64,000 nucleotides of DNA from Alphaproteobacteria bacterium (lineage in GTDB: Bacteria > Pseudomonadota > Alphaproteobacteria > CACIAM-22H2), in contig JAFKFM010000010.1 in the NCBI GenBank assembly GCA_017308135.1, positions 450,545 through 514,544 on the forward strand, given 5' to 3'. Shown here in pieces: positions 27,730-37,081 of the stretch. The first letter of the stretch is position 1; each line of letters opens with the position of its first letter. A model generated the notes under the pieces. The model ran no database searches. It had not been told where the DNA came from and saw only the letters and a list, made by a program, of their open reading frames with translations. Position numbers and translations under genes: made by a program.

Positions 27730-28941
27730 ATGACGGTAGCGGCGGAAGCCATCGAGCGGATCCTGGGCAAGGCGGCGCTGGACGAGTTGCGCAAGCCGAT
27801 CACGCAGGCATGTGGCCTGCCGGGAGCCGCCTATACCAGCGAAGATTTCTTTAAGCTGGAACAGAAAAACCTATTTGCGCGCACCTGGATGTGCCTGGCC
27901 TTCGCCAGCGACGTGCCGAAACCGGGCGATGCTATCCCGCTCATGGCGGCAGGACTTCCGCTCATCCTCGTGCGCGACCGCGCCGGCGCGATCCGGGTGT
28001 TCCACAATGTGTGCCGGCACCGCGCCGCCATGATGGTGACGGAGCCCTGCTCGAATTTGAAGCAATTCGCCTGCCCCTATCATGCGTGGGCCTATGATCT
28101 CGACGGGCGATTGAAATCGACGCCGTTTTTCGACGGTACCAAGAATGGCAACGAACGCGCCGGGCTCGACATGTCCGATCTCGGCCTCGTGCCCGTGCGG
28201 ACGGCGGTTTGGCATCACTGGGTGTTCATCAATCTCGACGGCAAGGCGGCCCCTTTCGAGGAACATGTCCGCCCGCTCGAGGATTTGATTCAAGGGGCCG
28301 ATATCGGCGCCACGCGCATCGCCCATCGCGAGGATTGGGAATGGCGCGGCAATTGGAAAATGCAGAACGACAATTGGGAGACCTATCACCACGTTTGGGT
28401 TCACAAGAACGTCTTCACCAAGATCACCGACGATTTGGATCTTGCGACGGGCGAACCGATCGCGGAACCCATTCCGCTCGGCACCGTCGTCACGCTGAAG
28501 CGGCGCGGCGATCAGGATTTCTATCCCGCCGCCGGCCAATTGCCGTTGATCCCGTTCCCCGAAGGCAAGAAGCGCGTGCGTTGCACCAGCGTCGTGTTCC
28601 CGAACATGACGCTGACGCTGCAATCGGATCATCTCGCCTCGGTCATCGCCGATCCCGTCGCGGCCGATCGCACCGTGTCGAAGATGGGTTTCTTCTTTGT
28701 GGGCGACGCGGCGACCGCGCCCGAATTCGCCGAGCAGCGCAAGAAGACGCTGGCACGCTGGCTTGGCGAAACCGGACAGATGCGCGACTATGGCGGCATC
28801 CGCAGCCAGGATATGAAGATCTGGGAACAGCAGCAGATCGCGCGCCAATCGCCGGTCGCGGACAAGGTCGTCTTCTCGCCGGTGTGGGAGAAGAACGTGC
28901 ACCATTTCCAGCGTATGCTGGTCGATGTGATGAGCGCCTAA
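27730..28941 (+). CDS. Rieske non-heme iron oxygenase, alpha subunit (first copy)
   Basis: 403 residues. Rieske [2Fe-2S] ligands Cys95/His97 (CRHRA) and Cys115/His118 (CPYHAW); mononuclear-iron histidines His220 and His225 in the NWETYHHVWVH region. The general layout resembles the GbcA/CntA/choline-monooxygenase branch that oxidatively demethylates or cleaves quaternary amines, but the substrate is not fixed by sequence. Start at 27730 is preceded by GGAGG; an ATG at 27718 is also possible. No reductase partner gene is nearby. It heads an operon with a cupin-like gene and a BisC-type reductase. Confidence 0.9.
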   Translation: MTVAAEAIERILGKAALDELRKPITQACGLPGAAYTSEDFFKLEQKNLFARTWMCLAFASDVPKPGDAIPLMAAGLPLILVRDRAGAIRVFHNVCRHRAAMMVTEPCSNLKQFACPYHAWAYDLDGRLKSTPFFDGTKNGNERAGLDMSDLGLVPVRTAVWHHWVFINLDGKAAPFEEHVRPLEDLIQGADIGATRIAHREDWEWRGNWKMQNDNWETYHHVWVHKNVFTKITDDLDLATGEPIAEPIPLGTVVTLKRRGDQDFYPAAGQLPLIPFPEGKKRVRCTSVVFPNMTLTLQSDHLASVIADPVAADRTVSKMGFFFVGDAATAPEFAEQRKKTLARWLGETGQMRDYGGIRSQDMKIWEQQQIARQSPVADKVVFSPVWEKNVHHFQRMLVDVMSA

Positions 28942-28958
28942 CTCACGGGAGCGGGGAC

Positions 28959-29705
28959 ATGGCCGGAGAGATCAAAACCGCATCGGGCAAGGTCGTGAAG
29001 ATGAACACGCGCGCGGGCGCGGTTCTGCCCGATATCGACATGTATCGCGACCGTCTGTGGACGGAAGCCGATAAGCTGATCCAAGCGCTGGGGCGGCGCG
29101 AGATCACGCCCGACGATTACATCGATGGCGTCCGCGCCCTTCATCAGTCGATCGATCTGGTCACCGAGTTGAAGCCCTTCATCGACAAGGCGCTGGCGGA
29201 GAAGACCGACCAAGTTTTGAACCAGATGACCACGCCGGCGAAGTCGTGGACCATGCAGCTACTGTATCTGGAGCCGCACGAGGTCCATCCGCCGCATGCC
29301 CATCACAACTTGATCTCCACCCAGGTCGTGCTGCACGGCAATGTCTACGCCCGCGAATGGGACCGCGTCGCGCGTCTTGGGCCGGACACGATCCTGCTGC
29401 GCACGCGCACCGATCGCTGGTTTGGCGTCGGCGATCGCTTCGAAACGACCGAGGTTTCCAAGAACGCGCATTGGTTCTGCGCCGACGACAAGCCCGCCGT
29501 GATGCTGAATTTCTACATCCTGGGTTTCCAGGATTGGACTTTCGATCCGCCGGGTACACGTGGACGGCGGATGCTCGACCCGACTTTCGGCGTCCAAGGC
29601 GACGGCATGATCGTCGCCAAGGAATTGACGCTGGAGGAAGGCTATCTGCGCTTCGGCGATCTGCCGATCGACAAGGTTCCGCTGCCGCGCCGCGCCGTCG
29701 CGTGA
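28959..29705 (+). CDS. Cupin-like hypothetical protein
   Basis: 248 residues, not assigned to a named enzyme. The middle contains a His-rich cupin-type motif, PHEVHPPHAHHN (around residue 108), followed by a glycine turn and beta-rich segments, so a metal-binding double-stranded beta-helix is likely. The N-terminal ~90 residues are helical. GGGAG precedes the ATG by a few bases. It lies 17 bases after the Rieske oxygenase and overlaps the Mo-reductase start by 4 bases (GTGA), so all three are one translational unit. Confidence 0.75.
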   Translation: MAGEIKTASGKVVKMNTRAGAVLPDIDMYRDRLWTEADKLIQALGRREITPDDYIDGVRALHQSIDLVTELKPFIDKALAEKTDQVLNQMTTPAKSWTMQLLYLEPHEVHPPHAHHNLISTQVVLHGNVYAREWDRVARLGPDTILLRTRTDRWFGVGDRFETTEVSKNAHWFCADDKPAVMLNFYILGFQDWTFDPPGTRGRRMLDPTFGVQGDGMIVAKELTLEEGYLRFGDLPIDKVPLPRRAVA

Positions 29706-31981
29706 CGCTGACCTCGACGCATTGGGGCGTCTATCGGACCCGTACAGGGGACGATGGCGTGCCGGCGCTGACCCCGTTCGAGCGCGACCGTAACCCGTCG
29801 TCCATCGGCCTCGGCATGGTCGAGGCCGCCATGGGGCCGGCGCGGGTACGCCGGCCGGCGATCCGTAAAGGCTGGCTCAAGCACGGGCCCGCGAGCCGCG
29901 ACGGACGCGGCGCCGAACCCTTCGTCGAAGTGCCGTGGGACGAAGCGCTCGATATCGTCGCAGACACGCTACGCGCGACGATCGCCAAGTACGGCAACGG
30001 CGCGATCTATGGCGGCTCCTATGGCTGGTCGAGCGCAGGGCGTTTCCATCACGCCCAAAGCCAGATCCATCGGTTCCTCAATACGCTCGGCGGCTACGTC
30101 GCGCATCGTGACAGCTACAGCCTGGGGGCGGGGCGCGTAATTCTGCCGCGTATCCTGGCGCCGCTGGGTGCTTTGAACCGCGACGCGTCCGCCTGGGCCG
30201 GGCTCGACGGCAATTGCCGGTTGTTCGTCGCTTTCGGCGGCTTGCCGATCAAGAATGCGCAGGTCAATTCCGGTGGGGTCGGCGATCACGATGCGGCCGA
30301 TTGGATCGCGCGCCTGGCGCGATCCGGCACGAAGTTCGTCAACATCTCGCCGTTGCGCGGTGATCTTTCCGCCGCCGCCGCCGAATGGCTTCCCTTGCGC
30401 CCCGGCAGCGACACGGCGGTGATGCTCGCTTTGGCGTACGAAATCGTCGCGGCCGGGAAGCACGACGCGGCATTCCTCGCCACGCATTGCGCAGGGGCCG
30501 AGCGCTATCTCGCCTATCTGCGCGGCGAGACCGACGGCGTGCCGAAATGCGCGGAATGGGCGGCGGCGATTTCCGAAATTCCAGCCGCGCGCATTCGCAC
30601 ATTGGCGCTGGAGATGGCGGCGACGCGCACGATGATCGCGGCGAGTTGGTCGTTGCAGCGCGCCTGGAACGGCGAGCAACCCTATTGGGCCGCGATCTGC
30701 CTTGCGGCCGTGCTGGGACAAATCGGGTTGCAGGGCGGCGGGATCGGCTTCGGCTACGCCGCGATCAACGGTGTGGGCCATCGCTCGACCGGTTTCGCCG
30801 GCCCGACCTTGCCGCAAGGCAAGAACGCGATCGACGATTTCATTCCCGTCGCGCGCATCGCCGACATGCTGCTCGATCCCGGCGGCGAATACGATTATGA
30901 CGGCGCGCGCCGGCGCTATCCCGACATCAAGCTCGTCTATTGGGCGGGCGGAAATGTTTTCCACCATCATCAGGACATCAATCGCCTGATCGCGGCGTGG
31001 CGCCGGCCCGAAACGACGATCGTGCACGAGCAATTTTGGACGGCGCATGCGCGCCATTGCGATATCGTGCTGCCCGCGACCGTGCCACTGGAGCGCGACG
31101 ATATCGGCGGCGCCAACGACGATTCCTATCTGATCGCGATGAAGCGCGCGATGGCGCCGGCGGGCGAAGCGCGCGACGATTACGCGATCTTCGCCGATCT
31201 GGCGGCGCGGCTGGGCACGGCCGACGCGTTCACCGAAGGCCGCGACGCGGGCGCATGGCTGCGCCATCTCTATGCCGAATGCCGCGCCGTACATCCGTAT
31301 TTGCCGGCGTTCGACGAATTCTGGAAAACCGATTTCGTCGAGTTGCCGCCGCGCTCGCCCCAGCGCACGATGTTCGACGCGTTCCGCGCCGATCCCGTCG
31401 GCGCCAAGCTCGCCACGCCGTCGGGAAAGATCGAACTCTATTCCGAGACCATCGCCGGTTACGGCTACGCCGATTTTCCCGGCCATCCGCATTGGCGCGC
31501 GCCGGAAGAATGGCTCGGCGCCGCGTCGACCTATCCGTTGCACATGTTGTCGAATCAACCCGCGACGCGGCTGCACAGCCAATACGATCCGGGCGGCGTC
31601 AGCCGCGCTGCCAAGATTTCGGGCCGCGAACCGATTTCGATATCACCGGCGGATGCGGCCGCGCGCGGTATCGTTGCGGGCGATATCGTGCGCGTGTTCA
31701 ATGCGCGCGGAAGCTTTTTGGCGGGTGCCCGGATCGACGACGGTTTGCGGCCGGGCGTCGTCGTGATCGCGACCGGCGCTTGGTACGATCCGCTGGAACG
31801 TGGGGTCATTGGCACGCTCGATGTGCACGGCAACCCCAACGTCGCGACCGCAGACCGGCCGGCGTCGCGCCTGTCGCAAGGCTGCGCCGCGCAGACTGCC
31901 TTGGTCGAGGTCGAAAAATACGAAGGCGCGGTCCCGCCGGTCCGCGCCTTCGATCCGCCCGACTTTGCGTCGCGCGATTAG
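29702..31981 (+). CDS. Molybdopterin oxidoreductase, BisC/DMSO-reductase family, cytoplasmic
   Basis: 759 residues, near the usual ~760-780 of biotin/methionine sulfoxide reductases. The Mo ligand is probably Ser111 in GGSYGWSSAGRFH, aligning with the catalytic Ser of DMSO reductase. There is no N-terminal [4Fe-4S] cysteine motif and no Tat signal, typical of BisC/TorZ-type soluble reductases. The start is GTG at 29702, overlapping the cupin stop (GTGA); in-frame sequence upstream lies inside the cupin gene. It should reduce an S-oxide or N-oxide. The 3' end overlaps the convergent Rieske gene by 4 bases. Confidence 0.9.
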   Translation: MTLTSTHWGVYRTRTGDDGVPALTPFERDRNPSSIGLGMVEAAMGPARVRRPAIRKGWLKHGPASRDGRGAEPFVEVPWDEALDIVADTLRATIAKYGNGAIYGGSYGWSSAGRFHHAQSQIHRFLNTLGGYVAHRDSYSLGAGRVILPRILAPLGALNRDASAWAGLDGNCRLFVAFGGLPIKNAQVNSGGVGDHDAADWIARLARSGTKFVNISPLRGDLSAAAAEWLPLRPGSDTAVMLALAYEIVAAGKHDAAFLATHCAGAERYLAYLRGETDGVPKCAEWAAAISEIPAARIRTLALEMAATRTMIAASWSLQRAWNGEQPYWAAICLAAVLGQIGLQGGGIGFGYAAINGVGHRSTGFAGPTLPQGKNAIDDFIPVARIADMLLDPGGEYDYDGARRRYPDIKLVYWAGGNVFHHHQDINRLIAAWRRPETTIVHEQFWTAHARHCDIVLPATVPLERDDIGGANDDSYLIAMKRAMAPAGEARDDYAIFADLAARLGTADAFTEGRDAGAWLRHLYAECRAVHPYLPAFDEFWKTDFVELPPRSPQRTMFDAFRADPVGAKLATPSGKIELYSETIAGYGYADFPGHPHWRAPEEWLGAASTYPLHMLSNQPATRLHSQYDPGGVSRAAKISGREPISISPADAAARGIVAGDIVRVFNARGSFLAGARIDDGLRPGVVVIATGAWYDPLERGVIGTLDVHGNPNVATADRPASRLSQGCAAQTALVEVEKYEGAVPPVRAFDPPDFASRD

Positions 31982-33333
31982 GTTTTCGAGTCCGGGAAAG
32001 CCTCGCCCAACGCCGCCTTGATTTTGGCGCTGCGTTCCTCGCCCAGTAGATGGTCGTGGGCGAAGTAGATTTCGGCGACCTGCTTTTGCAACAACTTCAT
32101 CAGGCCTTCGTCGTCGTTCGACTTTGCCACACGCAGCACCGTATCGCCGCCATAGGTCGGGAAGGGGTTCTGCGCCGTGCCGGCGATTTGCGCGATCTTC
32201 TCGCCGCGCGCGACGGTACGGATGTCGCGGCGCAGCTTTCGGCGCAGCATCGCGATGCCCTCGTCGGTCTTGCCGAGATACTCGCGCGAATGGATCGCGA
32301 TCGGGCCTTGGCTGACCCACACGTCCCAATCGCCGGGATCGCTTTGGCGCTTTTCCATCGAGCGATGCGCGGTCTGGCCGTAGAAATCGACCTTCTCCCA
32401 GCCCACATCGTCGCGATTGCCCAGGCGCAGCACTTCGTCCTTGTTGTTGAAGTGGCGCCAGCCGAATTTCCGGCTGTTGGTGTTGTCGATCGGCACGACC
32501 CATTTCGTCAGACTGGTACGGCCGAAGAAGCGTGGCGCCTCGAATTTCTGGAACATGCCGCCGTTCTGGGCGAGGTTCGGCATCAGATAATCGTGGAAGC
32601 GCAGCATCACCAGATCGCCCACGCGCCGCGCATGGCTGTAGACGATGGCGCCGTCGCGCTGCACGTAGTTTACGACCGGCAATTCGACGAAATGTTCGAG
32701 GCCGGGGAATTGCGGGCCGTTGACGCGCCCGTGCAGGAACACCGAATGGAACGGATCGATCGCGTTCTCGGTTTCCTGCAGCCAGTTGCACGGCGAATGG
32801 ATCGAGTAGGGGATCAACTCGTGATCGGGCAGATCGAATGAATCCAAATACGGGAACTCCGGCACCTGATCGGGCGGGCCCATATAGGCGAAGATCAGTC
32901 CCTTCACTTCGCGCGTCGGATAGGCGGGCTGACTGATCGAATTGCAGATATTGCTGGTCGGCGGTTCGCCCGGCGTTTCCAGGATCGTGCCGTCGACGTC
33001 GAAATGCCAGCCGTGATAGCAGCAGCGAATGCCGCGCTGTTCGATGCGCCCGAATTCGAGCGACGCGCGCCGATGCGCGCACGCCTTATGGACGAGGCCC
33101 ACACGGCCTTCGCCGTCGCGGAACACGACCAGATCTTCGCCCAGAATACGGATCGGCACGGGGAACTTGCCGAGCTGCGAGGCGAGCGCCACGGGGAACC
33201 AGAAGCGGCGATGATATTCGCCGCCCGGCGTGCCGGCGTCGACCTGCGTCAATTCGAGATCGGGCTCGGCCGGCAAGCGGACATCGTAACCACGATAGGG
33301 GCCGCGCGCCCAACGGGTTTCTTCGGTGCTCAT
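31978..33333 (-). CDS. Rieske non-heme iron oxygenase, alpha subunit (second copy)
   Basis: 451 residues. Rieske ligands Cys85/His87 (CAHRRA) and Cys104/His107 (CCYHGW); mononuclear iron site D-x2-H-x4-H in IDPFHSVFLH. The single-domain-reductase-dependent phthalate/vanillate type (also caffeine N-demethylase NdmA/B) is the nearest general class. The ATG at 33333 overlaps the previous stop by 4 bases. Last gene of the seven-gene minus operon from 40518. Its ferredoxin reductase must be encoded elsewhere. Confidence 0.9.
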   Translation of the reverse strand: MSTEETRWARGPYRGYDVRLPAEPDLELTQVDAGTPGGEYHRRFWFPVALASQLGKFPVPIRILGEDLVVFRDGEGRVGLVHKACAHRRASLEFGRIEQRGIRCCYHGWHFDVDGTILETPGEPPTSNICNSISQPAYPTREVKGLIFAYMGPPDQVPEFPYLDSFDLPDHELIPYSIHSPCNWLQETENAIDPFHSVFLHGRVNGPQFPGLEHFVELPVVNYVQRDGAIVYSHARRVGDLVMLRFHDYLMPNLAQNGGMFQKFEAPRFFGRTSLTKWVVPIDNTNSRKFGWRHFNNKDEVLRLGNRDDVGWEKVDFYGQTAHRSMEKRQSDPGDWDVWVSQGPIAIHSREYLGKTDEGIAMLRRKLRRDIRTVARGEKIAQIAGTAQNPFPTYGGDTVLRVAKSNDDEGLMKLLQKQVAEIYFAHDHLLGEERSAKIKAALGEAFPDSKT

Positions 33334-34235
33334 GAATTGGCTCCTGACGCCGGATGCTTGGCGATCCAATGCTTGGCGATATCGATGCGGCGGCAGAACC
33401 AGACATGGTCGTGGCCGCGCGCGTAGTCGAGGAAACGGCGGAAGGCTTCGGCGCGGCCCGGCCGCCCGGCCAAGCGGAAATGCACGCCGACCGACATCAT
33501 CGCGTTGCCCTCGCGATAGAGGCAATCGAAGCTGTCCTTGAGATAGCTGAAGAACTCCTCGCCGTTGCCGAACCCCGCCGGGTTGGCGAACTTCGTGTCG
33601 TTGGTGTCGATCGAATAGGGAATCACGAGATGCGGCTTGCCGTATTCGCGGTTCCAATAGGGCAACTCGTCGGCGTAGGAATCGCTGTCGTAGACGAAGC
33701 CGCCGTCTTCGAGCAGCAGCTTGCGCGTGTTGACCGACGGGCCCGTGCGGCAATACCAGCCGAGCGGGCGTTCGCCGAACGAGGCTTTCAGCGACGCGAC
33801 GGCGCGCTTGATATGCTCGCGCTCGGTCGCCTCATCGAGCAGCCAATGCTTGATCCAGCGCCAGCCATGGCTGCAAACGTCGTAGCCCGCCGCTTTGATC
33901 GCGGCGACGGCTTCCGGATTGCGTTCCAGCGCCAGCGCGCAGCCGAACACGGTCGCGGGCAGTTTGTATTCGTCGAGGATGCGCAGGATGCGCCAGAAGC
34001 CCACGCGGCTGCCGAACTCGTAGACCGATTCCGCGTTGAGGTCGCGCACACCGGGCGGCATCGACGGTGTGGCTTCCAGCAACTGCGTTTCCGAATTCGG
34101 ATCGCCGTCGGGGATCGAGTATTCGGAGCCTTCTTCGTAATTGAGGACGATATTGATCGCGATACGTGCCTTGTTCGGCCATTGCGCGTCCGGCCGCTTA
34201 TTTGCGTAGCCGATCAGATCGCGGGCATAGGTCAT
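33330..34235 (-). CDS. Polysaccharide-deacetylase-fold amidase, PuuE allantoinase-like
   Basis: 301 residues, the length of PuuE-type allantoinases. Visible family features: YARDLIGY at the N-terminus, LNYEEGSE near residue 29, YEFGSRVGFWRI, and the metal-binding SHGWRWIKH. PuuE opens the ring of allantoin. Together with the adjacent AllA-like gene this suggests cyclic-ureide or related ring hydrolysis, although the true substrate may differ. Overlaps neighbours on both sides by 4 bases (ATGA), so it is translationally coupled. Confidence 0.82.
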   Translation of the reverse strand: MTYARDLIGYANKRPDAQWPNKARIAINIVLNYEEGSEYSIPDGDPNSETQLLEATPSMPPGVRDLNAESVYEFGSRVGFWRILRILDEYKLPATVFGCALALERNPEAVAAIKAAGYDVCSHGWRWIKHWLLDEATEREHIKRAVASLKASFGERPLGWYCRTGPSVNTRKLLLEDGGFVYDSDSYADELPYWNREYGKPHLVIPYSIDTNDTKFANPAGFGNGEEFFSYLKDSFDCLYREGNAMMSVGVHFRLAGRPGRAEAFRRFLDYARGHDHVWFCRRIDIAKHWIAKHPASGANS

Positions 34236-34699
34236 GGGAACACCACTTCGATCGCTTCGGCGAGTTTGCGTTCGTCGACATCGGCGCTGGTGCCATCGCG
34301 GCTGAGCAGCGAGGCGACCGACGATTCCTGCGCTACCGCCGCCACGCCCGCATGCCACACGCCCTTGTGATAGCCGAAGGCTTGGTTGGGGGAGGCAATG
34401 AAGGCGCGGCCATTGGCGAGGTCGGGCGTATCGCCGCCGGGAAACACGACCAGCGAGAGTTCGCCGCCGAGCGGAATGAAAAACTGCGAGCCGTGCAGAT
34501 GCCGCTCGATATCGCGGATCGCGCGCGGGCCCTGGCGCGCGGGGCAGGAGATCAGCGTCGCGTTGACCTTCGCGTTCGGGCGATCGTCGCCGAAGGGGGC
34601 GAACGGGCCTTCGCGCAAACCGCCTTTCGGGATTTCGCGCACGAAGCCGAACGGCGCAAACGCCTCCGACGTCAATCGTTCGGCGACGAGGCGGATCAC
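34232..34699 (-). CDS. Ureidoglycolate lyase-family protein (AllA-like)
   Basis: 155-residue small beta-barrel protein of the AllA family: FAPFGDD, HLHGSQFFIPLGG (residues ~86-98), FIASPNQAFGYHKGVWHAG. AllA converts ureidoglycolate to glyoxylate and urea. Overlaps the MmgE/PrpD stop and the PuuE-like start by 4 bases each. Pairing with a PuuE-like amidase supports a ureide-type intermediate; the exact compound is inferred, not shown. Confidence 0.8.
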   Translation of the reverse strand: MIRLVAERLTSEAFAPFGFVREIPKGGLREGPFAPFGDDRPNAKVNATLISCPARQGPRAIRDIERHLHGSQFFIPLGGELSLVVFPGGDTPDLANGRAFIASPNQAFGYHKGVWHAGVAAVAQESSVASLLSRDGTSADVDERKLAEAIEVVFP

Positions 34700-36069
34700 G
34701 CGGTCATCTCCATCAACGCGCGCGCATTCGGCAGGGCTTCGAGATTCTCGATCGTCGCGATAAGACGATCGATTTTCGCCGGCGGCAGCACGTCCTTCAC
34801 CGTCTCGCGGAACTTGGCGACGACGCGCGCAGGTGTGAGCATCCGCGTGCCCGTGCCGTCAGCCTCCTCGACATAGGTCGAAAGTTTTCGCCCGTCGGCG
34901 AGCGCAATCTCGACCGTGCCGTCGAATTTGATGGCGCCGTCGATCTTCGCGGGCACATGAACGATCTTCTGCGCCAAGCCCAGGATATCGGCGCGCTTAT
35001 AGGCCTCGCCTTCGTAATGCGCGTTGATCAACGCGCCGTCGGTCAGCGTCGCGGCGACCGCGTAGAACAGGCTGGCGCGCGCATGGGTGGACGTACGGGG
35101 GGCGAGCTTCGCCGCGCGTGGCTCGGCGATCTGGCCGATGAAACCCTCGGGCACAGTCAGCGTGACCGACGCGATATCGGCATTGGCGACTTTATGCGTG
35201 GCTTTGAGGCGTGCCGCTCCTTCGATGAAAGCGTGGATCGAATGGGCGCAGGGGTACAGCTTGTACGCCGTTTGCAAAGTCACCCAATGTTTGCCGAGAT
35301 CGCGGATCGTCGTATCGAAATCGAACTTCGTGTCGGCGGGCAGCAGCGCATGGAACAAGCCGTAGCGGCCGTCGAACGCGGTCGCGGGGCCGGTGAAGCC
35401 GTTCTGCGCCAAGCGCGCGGCGATGATGCCGGCATGCGCCGCCCAGCCGGGATGGAAGGTCTTCGACCAGGTTCCGTCGGCATAGGCTTCGAGCACGCCG
35501 GAACCCTGGCTCGCCGTCACACCGAAGGCGCAGGCGATCTGTTCGGGCGTCAGGCCGAACAAGCGCCCGGCGGCGGCGGCGGCGGCGGGTGTGCCCAATA
35601 CGCTGGTCGGGTGCAAACCCACGCCATGGAAGGCGCCCGGGGCGGCGAGGCCCAAGCGGCAGCCAAGTTCGTTGCCGATGGCGATGCCCACGATCATCTC
35701 GCGCCCGTTCGAGCCGGCGGCCTCGCCCGCCGCCAGTACCGCCGCGACCGTCGGCGCACTCGGGTGCATCACGGATTCGTTATGCGTGTCGTCGAAATCC
35801 ATTGCATGGGCGAGCGTGCCGTTCACCAACGCGGCCGTCGCGGCGGAGAATTTCACGCCGCTTTCGCCCAAGGCCGTCGCTTCCGATCCGGTGCCGAGTG
35901 CGTGCGCGGCTTTGCGGATCGTCACGCCGATCGGCAGCGGGATCGCGGCGATGGCGATGCCCAGCGTGTCGAGCAGCCGGTATTTGCAATCGGCGACGAC
36001 GGCGGCGGGCAAGTCTTCGAAGCGCAGCTTCGACGCCCACGCCGCCAGAACGGGACCGATCGGGTTCAA
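34696..36069 (-). CDS. MmgE/PrpD family protein
   Basis: 457 residues of the 2-methylcitrate dehydratase/aconitate-decarboxylase family (all-helical N-terminal domain with MDFDDTHNESVMHPSAP and a lid domain). Family members dehydrate or decarboxylate tricarboxylates or related acids, but many are uncharacterised. No ATG exists in frame near the 5' end: I choose the TTG at 36069, which overlaps the upstream stop (TTGA) and has GGTGAA a few bases before it. Catalytic residue identity not assessed. Within the coupled operon, so it probably processes an intermediate. Confidence 0.85.
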   Translation of the reverse strand: MNPIGPVLAAWASKLRFEDLPAAVVADCKYRLLDTLGIAIAAIPLPIGVTIRKAAHALGTGSEATALGESGVKFSAATAALVNGTLAHAMDFDDTHNESVMHPSAPTVAAVLAAGEAAGSNGREMIVGIAIGNELGCRLGLAAPGAFHGVGLHPTSVLGTPAAAAAAGRLFGLTPEQIACAFGVTASQGSGVLEAYADGTWSKTFHPGWAAHAGIIAARLAQNGFTGPATAFDGRYGLFHALLPADTKFDFDTTIRDLGKHWVTLQTAYKLYPCAHSIHAFIEGAARLKATHKVANADIASVTLTVPEGFIGQIAEPRAAKLAPRTSTHARASLFYAVAATLTDGALINAHYEGEAYKRADILGLAQKIVHVPAKIDGAIKFDGTVEIALADGRKLSTYVEEADGTGTRMLTPARVVAKFRETVKDVLPPAKIDRLIATIENLEALPNARALMEMTA

Positions 36070-37067
36070 CGCTTCACCATCTTCATGCGCATATGCTCGC
36101 CCGCCAGGATCGACGGGTATTTCGGCGGATTGCCGGGGCCGGTGCAGCTTTCGATGCACGTGATCTCGGCGTCGTAATTCGGATGGCAGAAGAAGGCGAT
36201 CGATTGGCGCCGGCTCATCGCGGCCTTGAGGTCCGGCGGGTTCGCCACGCGATGTAGCGTCGAGCGCCAGCGATCGTTGGTCCAGCGCGCCATCATGTCG
36301 CCGAGATTGATGATCAGAGCGCCGGGGATCGGCTGCACGTCGCTCCACGTGCCGTCGGCGAGTTTCACCTGCAAGCCGCCGGGGCCGGCGGTCGGCAACA
36401 GGATCGTCAGGCTGCCGAAATCCGTATGTTCGCCGGTGCGCAACTGACCCGGCAAAGGCGGGGCTTCCAACGGCGGATAATGGTTCGAACCGAGCACGCT
36501 GAAATGATGGTCGATCTTGTCGCGGAAATAATTTTCCGGCAGATCGAGGCCGAGGGCGAAAATCCGCATCAGCGTATCAGCGAGGGTTTCGAACGCGCGA
36601 TAAAGCTCGGTGAACACCGGCTTGTACTCGGCGGGCGTTTCCGGCCAGACATTGGGCGCGTAGCAGCCTTGCGCGGCTTCCACGTCCTTCAATGCGGGAA
36701 CGATCGGTGCCAACGTGCCCAGCATGAACTGCTCGCGCAAATCTTTCGGCACGTTCAAATTCAGCGTGGCGCCGAGGCCCTTGGATTCCATCGCTGCATA
36801 GCCGCGCGGGGCGACTTCGCCGACCGGCTTCGACTTCATCTTGATTTCGGTCGGCTGGTCGAAGAAGTCGCGCGACACGGCGAAAGCCTTGTCGGTCAGC
36901 TTCGCGTCGATCCCGTGGCCGGAGACGCAGAAGAAGCCGACTTCCTCGCAGGCTTTGGCGACGGCGCGCGCCACACCCAACTTGTCGCTGCCGTCGATGA
37001 AGGGCGCGATATCGATGACCGGCACGCCGCGCGCGCGGGCATCCATTTTCTCAGCCGTCGCTCCCAT
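36066..37067 (-). CDS. 2-Oxoglutarate/Fe(II)-dependent dioxygenase, isopenicillin N synthase-like (first copy)
   Basis: 333 residues. Iron ligands His214 and Asp216 (GEHTDFG) and His272 (LHRVANP); the RxS motif for 2-oxoglutarate is Arg287-Gln-Ser289. N-terminal half has the DIOX_N pattern (VPVIDIAPF). Such enzymes hydroxylate or desaturate a small substrate using O2. GGAGAAG precedes the ATG at 37067. The ATPase gene ends 15 bases upstream. A second relative lies at 54905-55888 in a different context. Confidence 0.88.
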   Translation of the reverse strand: MGATAEKMDARARGVPVIDIAPFIDGSDKLGVARAVAKACEEVGFFCVSGHGIDAKLTDKAFAVSRDFFDQPTEIKMKSKPVGEVAPRGYAAMESKGLGATLNLNVPKDLREQFMLGTLAPIVPALKDVEAAQGCYAPNVWPETPAEYKPVFTELYRAFETLADTLMRIFALGLDLPENYFRDKIDHHFSVLGSNHYPPLEAPPLPGQLRTGEHTDFGSLTILLPTAGPGGLQVKLADGTWSDVQPIPGALIINLGDMMARWTNDRWRSTLHRVANPPDLKAAMSRRQSIAFFCHPNYDAEITCIESCTGPGNPPKYPSILAGEHMRMKMVKR

Positions 37068-37081
37068 GATCGTCTTCTCCT

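Noticed and set aside
29246..29701. 5' extension of the BisC-like reading frame upstream of the GTG
   Set aside because: This part lies entirely inside the cupin-like gene in another frame and the translation has no domain content.
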